Below are positions 8,515 through 17,322 of a stretch of DNA of 64,000 bases, one piece after another. How positions within the stretch are numbered: position 1 is the stretch's first letter; every line of letters starts with the position of its first letter. The DNA is from Microvirga zambiensis WSM3693 (GTDB lineage: Bacteria; Pseudomonadota; Alphaproteobacteria; Rhizobiales; Beijerinckiaceae), in assembly GCF_016735695.1 (NCBI RefSeq), contig NZ_JAERQD010000027.1:1-64000 (forward strand), read 5' to 3'. Below the pieces are notes generated by a model, which ran no database searches, was not told the origin of the DNA, and saw nothing but the letters and a program-made list of their open reading frames with translations. The position numbers were made by a program, and so were the translations under genes.

Positions 8515-8660
8515 TGGGTAAGCACCGGGTAAGCAGGAAACGGTAATTTCGGGTCAACTCAGGCGAGCCCCAATAATTATCCTGATCCCCGAACCCTATT
8601 TAAAATAAGGCTTTGGTAGATTTCGGTCAACGCCGGTAAATCAGGGAAATCGATTGACCA
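8515..8660. promoter_or_regulatory. integrase upstream region with repeated GGTCAA motifs
   Basis: AT-richer than its surroundings. TTTCGGGTCAAC at 8547-8558 and TTTCGGTCAAC at 8621-8631 are near-direct repeats, and an inverted TTGACC lies at 8654-8659, beside the tRNA fragment. The spacing is what one expects of integrase arm sites, or they may be operators of the integrase gene. Confidence 0.4.
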
Positions 8661-8909
<249 letters not shown>

Positions 8910-9230
8910 CTAATCCGTAAACCGGACGTTCCTGTCCTTGCAGACATCCAGGTCAGGCAGTTCCGCCGTAGACTCATCATCGAAGGTTGCTGCCACGGCT
9001 ACCATGCAGCCTGTCATCTTCGGCAGCTTCAACGTGGTCTTGGCTTTCGGGGGCAGCGGCGTGGCCAGCCGCACGGTTTGTCCGTCAACTCCAACCGAGA
9101 CAGCCGTCGCCGGGACCTCACGGGAATTCGTGATGACGACCGTCGTGGCATGATTCGGCTTCGCAGGCGCGGCAATGGCGCCGGTGGCAGCAAACAAGAG
9201 GCTTGTGGCGGTGATGATGCGGATAATCAT
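8910..9230 (-). CDS. small exported hypothetical protein
   Basis: 106 residues with a clear signal peptide: MIIRIITATSLLFAATGAIA, cleaved after an AxA near residue 21. The mature part looks like one beta-sandwich (TTVVITNSREVPATAVSVGV, then LPPKAKTTLKLPK) with two cysteines (GCMVAV and DVCKDRN) that may form a disulfide. Periplasmic location likely. A GAGAGGA ribosome-binding site precedes the ATG. No family recognised. Confidence 0.7.
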   Translation of the reverse strand: MIIRIITATSLLFAATGAIAAPAKPNHATTVVITNSREVPATAVSVGVDGQTVRLATPLPPKAKTTLKLPKMTGCMVAVAATFDDESTAELPDLDVCKDRNVRFTD

Positions 9231-9681
9231 GGCTTTTCCTCTCAGTACCGGTCGATGCGTCGTACCTGTGCGGGACGATCAAGGTCCCATCTGTGAAACC
9301 GTCGCTCCAGTCATCACTGACGGCATACTCCTGCACGGCCGAGGTCTACCGTCTTCATGGCGGAATGTTCGCCGAAGAAACGTGCCAGTTGCGCTTGGCA
9401 CTCAAACGGGCCGCCTTTCACGGCCAGCCCCAGGCGAAACAATGACCATGCCGTCTCGGCACACGAGAAGGCTGCGCCTGAGACGTTAACAAACGGTTGT
9501 CGCCGGAAGGCGAACCCTGTCCCTCCCTCTTGCCTCATCGAATTCACTATCGAGCTCGGCCGATCGCGAGGCACTACCCTTTAGGAAATCGCCCTCCTTC
9601 CGTCGTCCCTCGGAATCGCGCTTACCGACATCGCTGTTTACCAGCACCCTTGTAGCCCGACACAGGACCCAAGGATCACCC
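9231..9681. other. 450-base stretch without a supported gene
   Basis: Overlapping open frames exist on both strands here (for example 9357-9584 plus and 9314-9574 minus) but none has a motif, good ribosome-binding site or codon pattern that favours it. AAGGATCACC at 9671-9680 serves as ribosome-binding site for the next gene. Confidence 0.4.
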
Positions 9682-10023
9682 TTGCAGCTTGATGACCCGT
9701 TCCCGCTTGAAGAGCTTCCCGTCCGCATCAGACAGACAATCCTGGAGGAGTTCGAGGGCCGTCGCCCGTCCATCCGGGAGGTCGCCAGCCTCCCGGATAC
9801 TCATTGGCTCCAGCTCCCGCATATCGGTCCAAGAGTCCTTGCGTTGATGCGTGAGCTGACACGGGGAGCCCGCCGGAAGGCGAGGCTGCCCTCCCTGGCA
9901 GGAATGACAGACGGCGAGCTGCAAGCGGAGTTCGACCGCCTGAACGACCAGAGAAGGGCTGTCGATACACAGCTCAAAGAGGTGAAAGCTGAAATGCGCT
10001 TGCGGTCCGAGACGAAACGATAA
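9682..10023 (+). CDS. small helix-hairpin-helix-like hypothetical protein
   Basis: 113 residues starting at TTG 9682, seven bases after AAGGA. The middle (REVASLPDTHWLQLPHIGPR) resembles a helix-hairpin-helix like that of the RNA-polymerase alpha C-terminal domain, which would contact DNA. The C-terminal 40 residues (TDGELQAEFDRLNDQRRAVD onward) form a charged coiled coil. Plausible nucleic-acid-binding small protein; no partner or family is known to me. Confidence 0.6.
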   Translation: MQLDDPFPLEELPVRIRQTILEEFEGRRPSIREVASLPDTHWLQLPHIGPRVLALMRELTRGARRKARLPSLAGMTDGELQAEFDRLNDQRRAVDTQLKEVKAEMRLRSETKR

Positions 10024-10128
10024 GCTATCCGGAAAGGCGTATTGGCGCACCCCCACTCGCATGAGCTAATAGCCGGTCTAGTTTATTTCGACAGGCCGGG
10101 TCGACGGCCCTGGGTTGGCTATAAGCGA

Positions 10129-10338
10129 ATGCGTGACCAGAAAGATACAGATCTGCGCGACCAGATCGAGCGCGCAAGCCGCGTCGGATGGCCGATCATT
10201 GCGACCGTGGGGTTCATCATGCTCATCGTACTGGCTTCCTCTGCTTATGTCTTGCTGAGCACCTGTACGACCCTGAACCAGGAGCCTCTCACGCTTCGGC
10301 AGCAGATCTACAGATTGGATATAAACGCCTGCCTCTAG
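10129..10338 (+). CDS. small single-span membrane protein
   Basis: 69 residues from ATG 10129 (an in-frame ATG-less extension reaches 10042 but is unlike a protein N terminus). A charged N terminus, MRDQKDTDLRDQIERASRVG, is followed by one hydrophobic span, IIATVGFIMLIVLASSAYVL, and a short tail with two cysteines. Probably inner membrane, N-terminus in the cytoplasm. Function unknown. Confidence 0.5.
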   Translation: MRDQKDTDLRDQIERASRVGWPIIATVGFIMLIVLASSAYVLLSTCTTLNQEPLTLRQQIYRLDINACL

Positions 10339-10440
10339 ACACTTCGCGTTGTGCGACCTATCCCGATGCTCATCGCGGCGATTACGGGACGGCGGGTATC
10401 GCCTTACGAGATGTTGAGCGTGAGCTCCCGCAGCTTACTC
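10339..10440. other. gene-free stretch
   Basis: Nothing recognisable between the small membrane-protein gene and the next weak open frame. Confidence 0.3.
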
Positions 10441-10650
10441 TCACATTCGGTTTTCCTGTGCCCCCCACTGGAAGACCCGTGGTGCCCCAGTGAGGTCTGC
10501 TAGCTGTTCACCGGGGCGCCACGTCCGACACTTTATTGTCTTCGTGTCGTCCGCGTCGAGGATGTCCGTCTGTGCATCAATCTCGTTGTTGTCCTCGACG
10601 TACTGCGTTGCTGCAAATCCAGGTGCTTTGACGAAGGGAGGCGACGGCAC
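10441..10650 (-). CDS. possible small hypothetical protein
   Basis: Open frame of 69 residues with a GTG start at 10650 preceded by GCGAGGAAA. The acidic stretch YVEDNNEIDAQTDILDADD and TWRPGEQLADLTGAP read more like protein than like an antisense shadow, but there is no known family and no conserved neighbour. Could be a remnant. Confidence 0.3.
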   Translation of the reverse strand: MPSPPFVKAPGFAATQYVEDNNEIDAQTDILDADDTKTIKCRTWRPGEQLADLTGAPRVFQWGAQENRM

Positions 10651-10878
10651 TTTCCTCGCCTACAATCGGTTGATGTGTAGACCGCGCCCGCGGCGGCCCG
10701 GGTGGCGAAAGCCGGCATTCGGCCGGGCCTCCATGGCGGGACCGTTGCACGGCCTTCCGTTCAATCGGAAGGATCAGTTCGACCAGGCGATCATCCCGGT
10801 CGACAGCCTCAAGAACGACCTTCAATGCCGCCGCGGCGACATTGCGACGAGGCCTTCGAGCAGGCCATTCCCTGAATA
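10651..10878. other. gene-free stretch before the Bug-family gene's 3' end
   Basis: A minus-strand frame across 10577-10921 contains ALKVVLEAVDRDDRLVELIL, which vaguely recalls the C terminus of a LacI-type regulator. It is too short and degenerate to call; possibly a vestige of a lost regulator. Confidence 0.25.
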
Positions 10879-11856
10879 CTACTGCCCGGTCACACCTGCA
10901 CCCTTGATGACCGGCACCCACTTGTCGATCTCTGAGCTGACGAGCTTGGCGAGAGCCTCGGGTGTCTGGGCCGTTTCGTCCGGCAGCTCGGCGCCGAGAT
11001 CGAGCAGGCGCTTGCGCGTGTTCTCGTCTTTGAGGGCAGCCCTGGCGGCGGCATTGAGCTTGGTGACGATCTCCTTCGGCGTGCCCTTCGGGGCGAAGAG
11101 GGCATTCCAGCCCGTCGCCTGGAACTGCGGCAGTCCCTGTTCCGCCGAAGTCGGGACATCAGGTGTGACCGCAATGCGATTCTGAACCGCGACAACGAGT
11201 CCCTTGGCTTCCTTCGCCTGAACCGTCGGCACGATGGCAACGGTCTGATCGCAAACATAATCGACCTGGCCGCCGAGAAGCGCATTCAGCGCCGGTCCGG
11301 ACCCGCGGAACGGCACATGCTGCGGCTTCACACCGAGGAGAGATTCCAGGAACAGGCAGGTCAGGTGCGATGTGGAGCCAACCCCTCCGGAGCCGTAGTT
11401 CATCTTCGGCGCGTTGGTTTTCAGATAGACGACGAATTCCTTGAAGTCCTTGACGGGAAGGTCCTTCTTGGCGACCACGAGCATCGGCGTCGAGGCCGAG
11501 TTCATGATCGGCACGAAGTCGGTGCGCGGGTCATAGGCCAGCTTCGGGTAGAGACCGACGCTCGCCGCGTGCGTGCCGAGATTGCCCATCAACAGCGTAT
11601 AGCCGTCGGGCTCGGCCTTGGAGACCCGGCCGGAGCCAACGGTACCGCCGGCACCGGCCGCATTCTCGACCACGAGCTGCTGGCCGAGCGTACGGCTCAT
11701 GTGATCGGCCATGAGGCGGGCTACCACATCGGTCGTGCCGCCGGCGGCGAACGGCACCACCAGCGTGATCGGTCGCGTCGGATAGGTTCCCTGCGCTTGT
11801 GCGCCCGTCGCAGCGATGCCGAGAACCGCGGCGAGCGTGAAGATTGACCGTCTCAT
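10879..11856 (-). CDS. Bug family (TctC-like) tricarboxylate-type binding protein
   Basis: 325-residue periplasmic solute-binding protein of the Bug/TctC family that delivers carboxylates to tripartite tricarboxylate transporters or acts as a sensor. Signal peptide at residues 1-22 ending AQAQ. Family signatures: YPTRPITLVVPFAAGGTTD, then GYTLLMGN and MNYGSGGVGSTSH, and PFRGSGPALNALLGGQVDY. GGAAGGAA-like purines sit before ATG 11856; a GTG at 11862 is the alternative. No TctA or TctB membrane gene is nearby, so it is an orphan. Its place after ttuE suggests a tartrate- or carboxylate-related ligand, which is inference. Confidence 0.9.
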   Translation of the reverse strand: MRRSIFTLAAVLGIAATGAQAQGTYPTRPITLVVPFAAGGTTDVVARLMADHMSRTLGQQLVVENAAGAGGTVGSGRVSKAEPDGYTLLMGNLGTHAASVGLYPKLAYDPRTDFVPIMNSASTPMLVVAKKDLPVKDFKEFVVYLKTNAPKMNYGSGGVGSTSHLTCLFLESLLGVKPQHVPFRGSGPALNALLGGQVDYVCDQTVAIVPTVQAKEAKGLVVAVQNRIAVTPDVPTSAEQGLPQFQATGWNALFAPKGTPKEIVTKLNAAARAALKDENTRKRLLDLGAELPDETAQTPEALAKLVSSEIDKWVPVIKGAGVTGQ

Positions 11857-11981
11857 ATGCACTTCCTTCCCTCAGTTTCATGTTTTTGGAGGACCGACGC
11901 CGCACACGCGCCACGCGTTACGCAACAAATACTCATCCCGCTCCTGTCGGACTGATTGATGGGGGTGGGGCTCGCACTCGC

Positions 11982-13403
11982 TCAGGCTTGGCCCAACTGG
12001 ATGACACGCAGGTTGTTGGTCGTTCCCGCCTGTCCGAACGGAATTCCCGCAACGACGACGATCTGATCCGGCGGACGCGCGAATTCCTCCGCCATCGCCG
12101 TTTCGGCCGAGCGTGCGACCATTTCCTCGTAGGAATGGACGTTCTCCGACAGGATGCTGTGCGCGCCCCACAGCAGACAGAGGCGCCGGGATACCGCTCG
12201 ATCGGGCGTCATCGCGAGAATCGGCACCGACGGACGCTTGCGCGCGATGCGGGCCGCGGTCGTGCCGCTGGATGTGAACGCGACGATCGCAGGCGCATGG
12301 ATGACCTCGGCCAGATCCGCGGCGGCAGCCGCGACGGCATGCGGCGCCGTCTGCTCTTCGCTGGGCTCGGAGGCTTCGATGATCGAGCGATACAGCTTGT
12401 GCCGTTCCGTGCTGCGGATGATGCGGTCCATCATCTCCACCGCCTCGCGGGGATACCGGCCCGCGGCCGACTCCGCCGACAGCATGACGGCATCGGCGCC
12501 GTCATAGATCGCCGTCGCCACGTCCGAAGCCTCCGCGCGCGTCGGTGTGGGAGCGGCGACCATGGAGTCGAGCATCTGCGTCGCAACGATCACCGGCTTT
12601 ACGGCGAGCCGGCAGGCGCGCACGAGTTCCTTCTGGCGACCAGGAACATCCTCGTGCGGGATCTCGACGCCGAGATCGCCGCGGGCAACCATCACCGCAT
12701 CGGACAGACGGATGATGTCGTCGATGTGGTCGAGAGCGGAGGGCTTCTCGATCTTCGCCACCAGTCCGGCCTGGTCGCCGATCAGGCCACGCGCCTCGAT
12801 CATGTCGCCGGGCTTCTGCACGAAAGACAGCGCGATCCAGTCCACGCCGAGTTCGAGCCCGAAGGCAAGATCCGCACGATCCTTGGCCGTCAGCGGCGAC
12901 AGGTCGAGAACCGTGCCGGGAAGGTTGACGCCCTTGCGGTCCGAGATCACGCCACCGACGACGACCTCGGCATCAATGCTATCCTCGCCAGGACCTGTCA
13001 CGCGAACCCGCACGCGGCCGTCGTCGATCAGGAGATGATCCCCCGGGGCAACGGCCGCGAAGATCTCCGGATGGGGCAAGGGAATTGCCATCCTGTCACC
13101 CTCGGTGCCCGTCAACACGAAGCGGATGCCTTCACCGGCCTCGACTGGCATCCGGCCGCCCTTGATCGTGCCGACCCGGATCTTGGGGCCTTGAAGGTCG
13201 AGAAGGATGCCGATCGGACGGTTCATTTCCGTCTCGAGGGAGCGGATTGCCGCGTGAACGCGGGCGTGGTCCCCATGCGTTCCGTGGCTGAAGTTGAGCC
13301 GGAAGGTATCGACGCCGGCCAGGAAGAGTTCCTTGAGCATCTCGGGCGAGGCGCTTGCAGGGCCTACGGTGGCGACGATCTTGGCACGACGGTAACGGCG
13401 CAT
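11982..13403 (-). CDS. ttuE: pyruvate kinase (tartrate cluster)
   Basis: 473 residues. Converts phosphoenolpyruvate and ADP to pyruvate and ATP. Signatures: KIVATVGPAS at the N terminus, FRLNFSHG (nucleotide and phosphate contacts), LDLQGPKIRVG, the metal and catalytic region LVAKIEKPSALDHID, MVARGDLGVEIP, and KPVIVATQMLDSM. The length is normal. It is the last gene of ttuBCDE; in Agrobacterium vitis ttuE likewise encodes pyruvate kinase and ends the tartrate route through glycerate. It is probably a pathway-specific isozyme. The gap of 77 bases after ttuD is the largest within the operon, so an internal promoter is possible. Confidence 0.93.
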   Translation of the reverse strand: MRRYRRAKIVATVGPASASPEMLKELFLAGVDTFRLNFSHGTHGDHARVHAAIRSLETEMNRPIGILLDLQGPKIRVGTIKGGRMPVEAGEGIRFVLTGTEGDRMAIPLPHPEIFAAVAPGDHLLIDDGRVRVRVTGPGEDSIDAEVVVGGVISDRKGVNLPGTVLDLSPLTAKDRADLAFGLELGVDWIALSFVQKPGDMIEARGLIGDQAGLVAKIEKPSALDHIDDIIRLSDAVMVARGDLGVEIPHEDVPGRQKELVRACRLAVKPVIVATQMLDSMVAAPTPTRAEASDVATAIYDGADAVMLSAESAAGRYPREAVEMMDRIIRSTERHKLYRSIIEASEPSEEQTAPHAVAAAAADLAEVIHAPAIVAFTSSGTTAARIARKRPSVPILAMTPDRAVSRRLCLLWGAHSILSENVHSYEEMVARSAETAMAEEFARPPDQIVVVAGIPFGQAGTTNNLRVIQLGQA

Positions 13404-13480
13404 GGTTCCTTCGGCCGGCTACGGCCGCCTCACTGCTTGGCGCCTCGGAGGGCGCATTCACGATGGCCCTGCATCGCCTC

Positions 13481-14761
13481 TCACGCGATCAGGACGGCCC
13501 GGATATCATTGACGTTGGTGAGCGTCGGCCCCGTCCGGATCAGGTCCCCGATGCGGTCGAAATACGTGTAACTGTCGTGAGCGGAGAGATATCGGCGAGC
13601 ATCGAGGCCCATGGCTCGACCACGCAAAAGAGTGTCCGGCGTCACGATCGCCCCCGCGGCATCTTCCGTTCCATCGATGCCGTCGCTGTCGCCGGCGATG
13701 GCCCAGACACCGGGCGCACCTGCCGCCGCGAGTGCAAAGCCAAGCAGGAACTCGGTGTTGCGTCCTCCGCGTCCCGCCGGTCCGTGACCGATGGTGACGG
13801 TTGTCTCTCCACCTGACAGGAGGATGGCAGGCGCGCGCACCGGCAGTCCGTGTGAACGAACCGAGCGGGCAATGCCGGCCATGACGGTCCCGACCTCGCG
13901 GCTTTCGCCTTCGAGGGCATCACCGAGGATCAGTGATGTCACTCCGGCCTCACCCGCTGCATCCGCTGCCGCCGCGAGAGCAAGGGACGGTGCAGCGATG
14001 AGGCGGACGTCGCTCTCCAATTCACCCGGCTTAGGGGTCTCTGTACCGCAATCGAGAACGGTCCGGGCGGCCGGGGGCAGCTCGATCTCATATCGATTGA
14101 CGATCTCCCACACGTCCGAGAGCGTGCTGGCATCCGCGACCGTCGGGCCGGAGGCGATGGCTGCGGGATCGTCGCCCGGGACATCGCTGATGACGAGCGT
14201 CACAAGGCGAGCAGGACGTGCTGCGAGGGCAAGACGACCGCCCTTGATGCCCGAGAGGTGCTTGCGAACGGCGTTCATCTCCGTGATCGTCGCACCGCTC
14301 GCCAAGAGGGCCCGGTTGACCGCCTGCTTGTCGGCAAGCGTCATGCCGCCTGCCGGCAGCGTCATGAGCGCCGAGCCGCCGCCCGAGATCAGGGCGATCA
14401 CCAGATCATCGGGAGAAAGGTCCGACACGGCAGCGAGAATGACCCGCGCCGCCGTCTCGCTCATGGCGTCGGGAACGGGATGGGAGGCTTCGACGATCCG
14501 GATCCGTCCTGCCGGTATGGCGTGGCCGTAGCGGGTGACGACCACCCCGGTCAGCTCGACGTCGGGCCAGGCGGTGTCGAGTGCCGCCGCCATTGCGGCC
14601 GAAGCCTTGCCGGCTCCGACCACGATGCAGCGGCCCTTGGGCTTTTCCGGCAGGCGACGGAGCACCGCCAGGCCGGGATCGGCGCTGGCCACGGCGGCGT
14701 CGAAGACCCGTCGCAGCAGGGTGCGCGCCTCATTGTCCGGCCATGCGGTGCTCATTGCCAT
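13481..14761 (-). CDS. ttuD: glycerate 2-kinase, MOFRL/TtuD family
   Basis: 426 residues. The family phosphorylates D-glycerate to 2-phosphoglycerate; older literature called TtuD a hydroxypyruvate reductase. Motifs: CIVVGAGKASAAMAAALD near 45-60, LVIALISGGGSALMTLPAGG around 120-140, the lysine-bearing AVRKHLSGIKGGRLA, VISDVPGDDPAAIASGPT, LSGGETTVTIGHGPAGRGGR and the C-terminal AGDSDGIDGTEDAAGA of the MOFRL domain. The start may be ATG 14761 or 14755; GGAG precedes both. Only eight bases separate it from ttuC. It takes glycerate made from tartrate to 2-phosphoglycerate, which enolase and TtuE turn into pyruvate. Confidence 0.92.
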   Translation of the reverse strand: MAMSTAWPDNEARTLLRRVFDAAVASADPGLAVLRRLPEKPKGRCIVVGAGKASAAMAAALDTAWPDVELTGVVVTRYGHAIPAGRIRIVEASHPVPDAMSETAARVILAAVSDLSPDDLVIALISGGGSALMTLPAGGMTLADKQAVNRALLASGATITEMNAVRKHLSGIKGGRLALAARPARLVTLVISDVPGDDPAAIASGPTVADASTLSDVWEIVNRYEIELPPAARTVLDCGTETPKPGELESDVRLIAAPSLALAAAADAAGEAGVTSLILGDALEGESREVGTVMAGIARSVRSHGLPVRAPAILLSGGETTVTIGHGPAGRGGRNTEFLLGFALAAAGAPGVWAIAGDSDGIDGTEDAAGAIVTPDTLLRGRAMGLDARRYLSAHDSYTYFDRIGDLIRTGPTLTNVNDIRAVLIA

Positions 14762-14769
14762 TCACTCCG

Positions 14770-15843
14770 TCAGATGTTGGAACCTCGGATCGCCTCGCAG
14801 ACCGCGTCCGTGACCTCCTGCGTGGTCGCCTTGCCGCCGACATCCGGCGTCAGGATGCCGTCCGCCGTTACGCTTTCCACTGCCCGCATCAGGCGTTGGG
14901 AGGCATTGGCTTCGCCGAGATGGTCGAGCATCTGTGCCGCGGTCCAGAAGGTGGCGACCGGGTTCGCGATGCCCTTGCCCGTGATGTCGAAGGCCGAGCC
15001 GTGGATCGGCTCGAACATGGACGGGAAGCGCCGCTCGGGATCGATGTTGGCGGTCGGCGCGACACCGAGGCTGCCCGCAAGCGCGCCCGCCAGGTCGGAG
15101 AGGATGTCGGCGTGAAGGTTCGTCGCGACGATCGTGTCGAGGCTCTGCGGCTTCAGCGTCATGCGCACCGTCATGGCGTCGACGAGCATCTTGTCCCAGG
15201 TGACGTCCGGGAACTCCTTCGCCACCTCGGCGGCAATCTCGTCCCACATGACCATGCCGTGGCGCTGCGCGTTCGACTTGGTCACGACGGTCAGCAGCTT
15301 GCGCGGGCGGGATTGGGCCAACCGGAAGGCGTAGCGCATGATGCGGGTGACGCCGACTCGGGTGAAGATCGACACCTCCGTCGCCACTTCCTCCGGCAGT
15401 CCGCGGTGCGTGCGCCCGCCCTGTCCCGCATACTCGCCCTCCGAGTTCTCGCGCACGATCACCCAGTCGAGATCGCCGGGGCCGACGCCTGCGAGCGGCG
15501 AGGAGATTCCTGGCAGGATCCGAGTCGGACGCACGTTCGCGTACTGATCGAAGCCCTGGCAGATCGGCAGGCGCAGGCCCCACAGGGTGATGTGATCTGG
15601 AACGTCGGGCGCACCGACCGCGCCGAAGAAGATGGCATCGAAGGACTTGAGCTGCTCGGGGCCGTCCTCGGGCATCATGCGGCCGGTCTTCTTGTAGTAG
15701 TCCGAGCCCCAGTCGAAATGTTTGACCCGGAGCTTGAAGTCGCCGGCGCGCTGCTCGAGCGTCTCCAGGGCCTGGAGGCCGGCGGCGATCACCTCGGGTC
15801 CGATACCGTCGGCGGGGATGGCAGCAATCGAATATTCGCGCAT
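14770..15843 (-). CDS. ttuC: tartrate dehydrogenase/decarboxylase
   Basis: 357 residues of the isopropylmalate/isocitrate dehydrogenase superfamily, closest in pattern to TtuC, an NAD- and metal-dependent enzyme that acts on tartrate (and D-malate) and can yield glycerate. Seen: IPADGIGPEVIAAGLQALE; WGLRLPICQGFDQYANVRP with substrate arginines; IVRENSEGEYAGQGGR; catalytic lysine in VVTKSNAQRHGMVMWDE; metal aspartates in NLHADILSDLAGALAGSLG; and FEPIHGSAFDITGKG. The conserved SEGEYAG loop and the tartrate gene context separate it from LeuB. Transcribed with ttuB and ttuD. Confidence 0.92.
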   Translation of the reverse strand: MREYSIAAIPADGIGPEVIAAGLQALETLEQRAGDFKLRVKHFDWGSDYYKKTGRMMPEDGPEQLKSFDAIFFGAVGAPDVPDHITLWGLRLPICQGFDQYANVRPTRILPGISSPLAGVGPGDLDWVIVRENSEGEYAGQGGRTHRGLPEEVATEVSIFTRVGVTRIMRYAFRLAQSRPRKLLTVVTKSNAQRHGMVMWDEIAAEVAKEFPDVTWDKMLVDAMTVRMTLKPQSLDTIVATNLHADILSDLAGALAGSLGVAPTANIDPERRFPSMFEPIHGSAFDITGKGIANPVATFWTAAQMLDHLGEANASQRLMRAVESVTADGILTPDVGGKATTQEVTDAVCEAIRGSNI

Positions 15844-15873
15844 GGGAATTCTCCAAAAATCAGAAATTGGGGT

Positions 15874-17175
15874 TCAGTGTTGGGCGACTGGCTGGATGGC
15901 GGCGCTCCTGCGATGCGAGCGGGCCACCAACAGCGTGAGCACGGCGGACAGGACCAGGAGGCCGGCGACGAAGTAGAGACCGCCGTTGAAGCTTCCGGTC
16001 TGCTCCTTGATCCAGCCGATCATCGCCGGGCCGACGAAGCCGCCGAGATTGCCGATCGAGTTGATCGTCGCGATGCCGGCAGCGGCTGCTGAGCCCGACA
16101 GGAACATGGTGGGCATGCTCCACAGCGGCGGCTTCGACGAGCTGATGCCGATGTTCACGAGCGTCAGGGCGATCAGCACGGTGACGACGCTGCCGGCGAT
16201 CCCCGCATAGACGAGACCGAGGGAGGCAAGAAGGCAGGCGGCGACCACGTGCCACTTGCGCTCGCCGGTCCGGTCGGAGTGACGGGCCCACAGCACCATG
16301 GCGACGACCGCGAGGGTAGCCGGAATGGCATTGAGGAAGCCGACCTGAAGCGACGTCAGCCCGAACTCCTTGATGATCTGCGGCGCCCAGATGCCGAGCG
16401 TGTACAGGCCGGCGGAGGTGCCGAAATACACCAGCGCGAGGGCGAGCACCTTGGGATCGGCGAGGCCGCGCCAGATGCTGTGGCTCGCGGTGCCGCTCTT
16501 TGCGGCGCGCTCGGCATTCATCTCGTTCACGAGCCAGGCCCGCTCGTCGTCGGCCAGCCACTTCGCCTTCTCGGGACGGTCGGTCATGTAGAACAATACG
16601 ACGACGCCGAGGATGACCGCGGGCACGGCCTCGATGAGGAACATCCACTGCCAGCCGGCAAGGCCGAGAATGCCGTGCATCTCGAGCAGGGCGCCGGAGA
16701 TCGGCGAGCCGAGCGCCGTCGACAGCGGGGCCGCAGCCATGAAGAGCGCCGTCACGGCGGCACGCTTGCGGGCCGGGAACCAGTAGCTGAGATACAGGAT
16801 GATGCCGGGGAAGAAGCCGGCCTCGGCCGCCCCGAGGAGGAAGCGGAGGGTATAGAAGCTGGTCGATCCCTGGACGAAGGCCATGCCGCCCGAGATGATG
16901 CCCCAGGTGATCATCACCCGTGCGATCCAGATGCGGGCCCCGACCTTTTCCAGGATCAGGTTCGAGGGCACCTCGAACAGGAAGTATCCGAGGAAGAAGA
17001 TGCCGGCGCCGAAGCCGAACACGGCCGGAGAGAAGCCAAGATCCTTGTTCATCGTCAGCGACGCAAAGCCGATGTTCACGCGATCGATGAACGCGATGAA
17101 GTACAGCAGCATGATGAATGGAACGATGCGATAGGTAATCTTGCGCAATACGCGCGTTTCAAGCTCGCTTGCCAT
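15874..17175 (-). CDS. ttuB: tartrate-type MFS transporter (anion:cation symporter family)
   Basis: 433-residue membrane protein with about 12 hydrophobic spans. The sequence DRVNIGFASLTMNKDLGFS after the first span is the signature of the ACS family, which imports organic anions such as tartrate, phthalate and glucarate. FLLGAAEAGFFPGIILYLSY and WFPARKRAAVTALFMAAAPL are further family signatures. It is the first gene of ttuBCDE, divergent from ttuA, and TtuB of Agrobacterium vitis is the matching transporter. Substrate is inferred from context. Confidence 0.9.
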   Translation of the reverse strand: MASELETRVLRKITYRIVPFIMLLYFIAFIDRVNIGFASLTMNKDLGFSPAVFGFGAGIFFLGYFLFEVPSNLILEKVGARIWIARVMITWGIISGGMAFVQGSTSFYTLRFLLGAAEAGFFPGIILYLSYWFPARKRAAVTALFMAAAPLSTALGSPISGALLEMHGILGLAGWQWMFLIEAVPAVILGVVVLFYMTDRPEKAKWLADDERAWLVNEMNAERAAKSGTASHSIWRGLADPKVLALALVYFGTSAGLYTLGIWAPQIIKEFGLTSLQVGFLNAIPATLAVVAMVLWARHSDRTGERKWHVVAACLLASLGLVYAGIAGSVVTVLIALTLVNIGISSSKPPLWSMPTMFLSGSAAAAGIATINSIGNLGGFVGPAMIGWIKEQTGSFNGGLYFVAGLLVLSAVLTLLVARSHRRSAAIQPVAQH

Positions 17176-17278
17176 AAGCGTCTCCTCGTCTGTTTGTTCT
17201 TATTATTGATTACTGCGCTGATTTTTAGCGTTCCGGAGAAAATACGCCCGTCGAGCACGTGGCCTCAATCCACATAGA

Positions 17279-17301
17279 ATTATACAAAAAAACGATATAA
17301 T
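17279..17301. promoter_or_regulatory. candidate TtuA operator, LTTR-like dyad
   Basis: ATTATA, 11-base spacer, TATAAT: a perfect 6+11+6 dyad in the 147-base ttuB-ttuA intergenic region, ending 21 bases before the ttuA ATG. LysR-type regulators use interrupted dyads of this size in divergent promoters. The right arm also reads as a -10 hexamer for ttuA, which would allow autorepression. Confidence 0.5.
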
Positions 17302-17322
17302 CCCGGACGGGGAGGAACCGGG

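Noticed and set aside
11844..13571. Plus-strand open frame of 575 codons opposite pyruvate kinase
   Set aside because: Shadow of ttuE; no family features.
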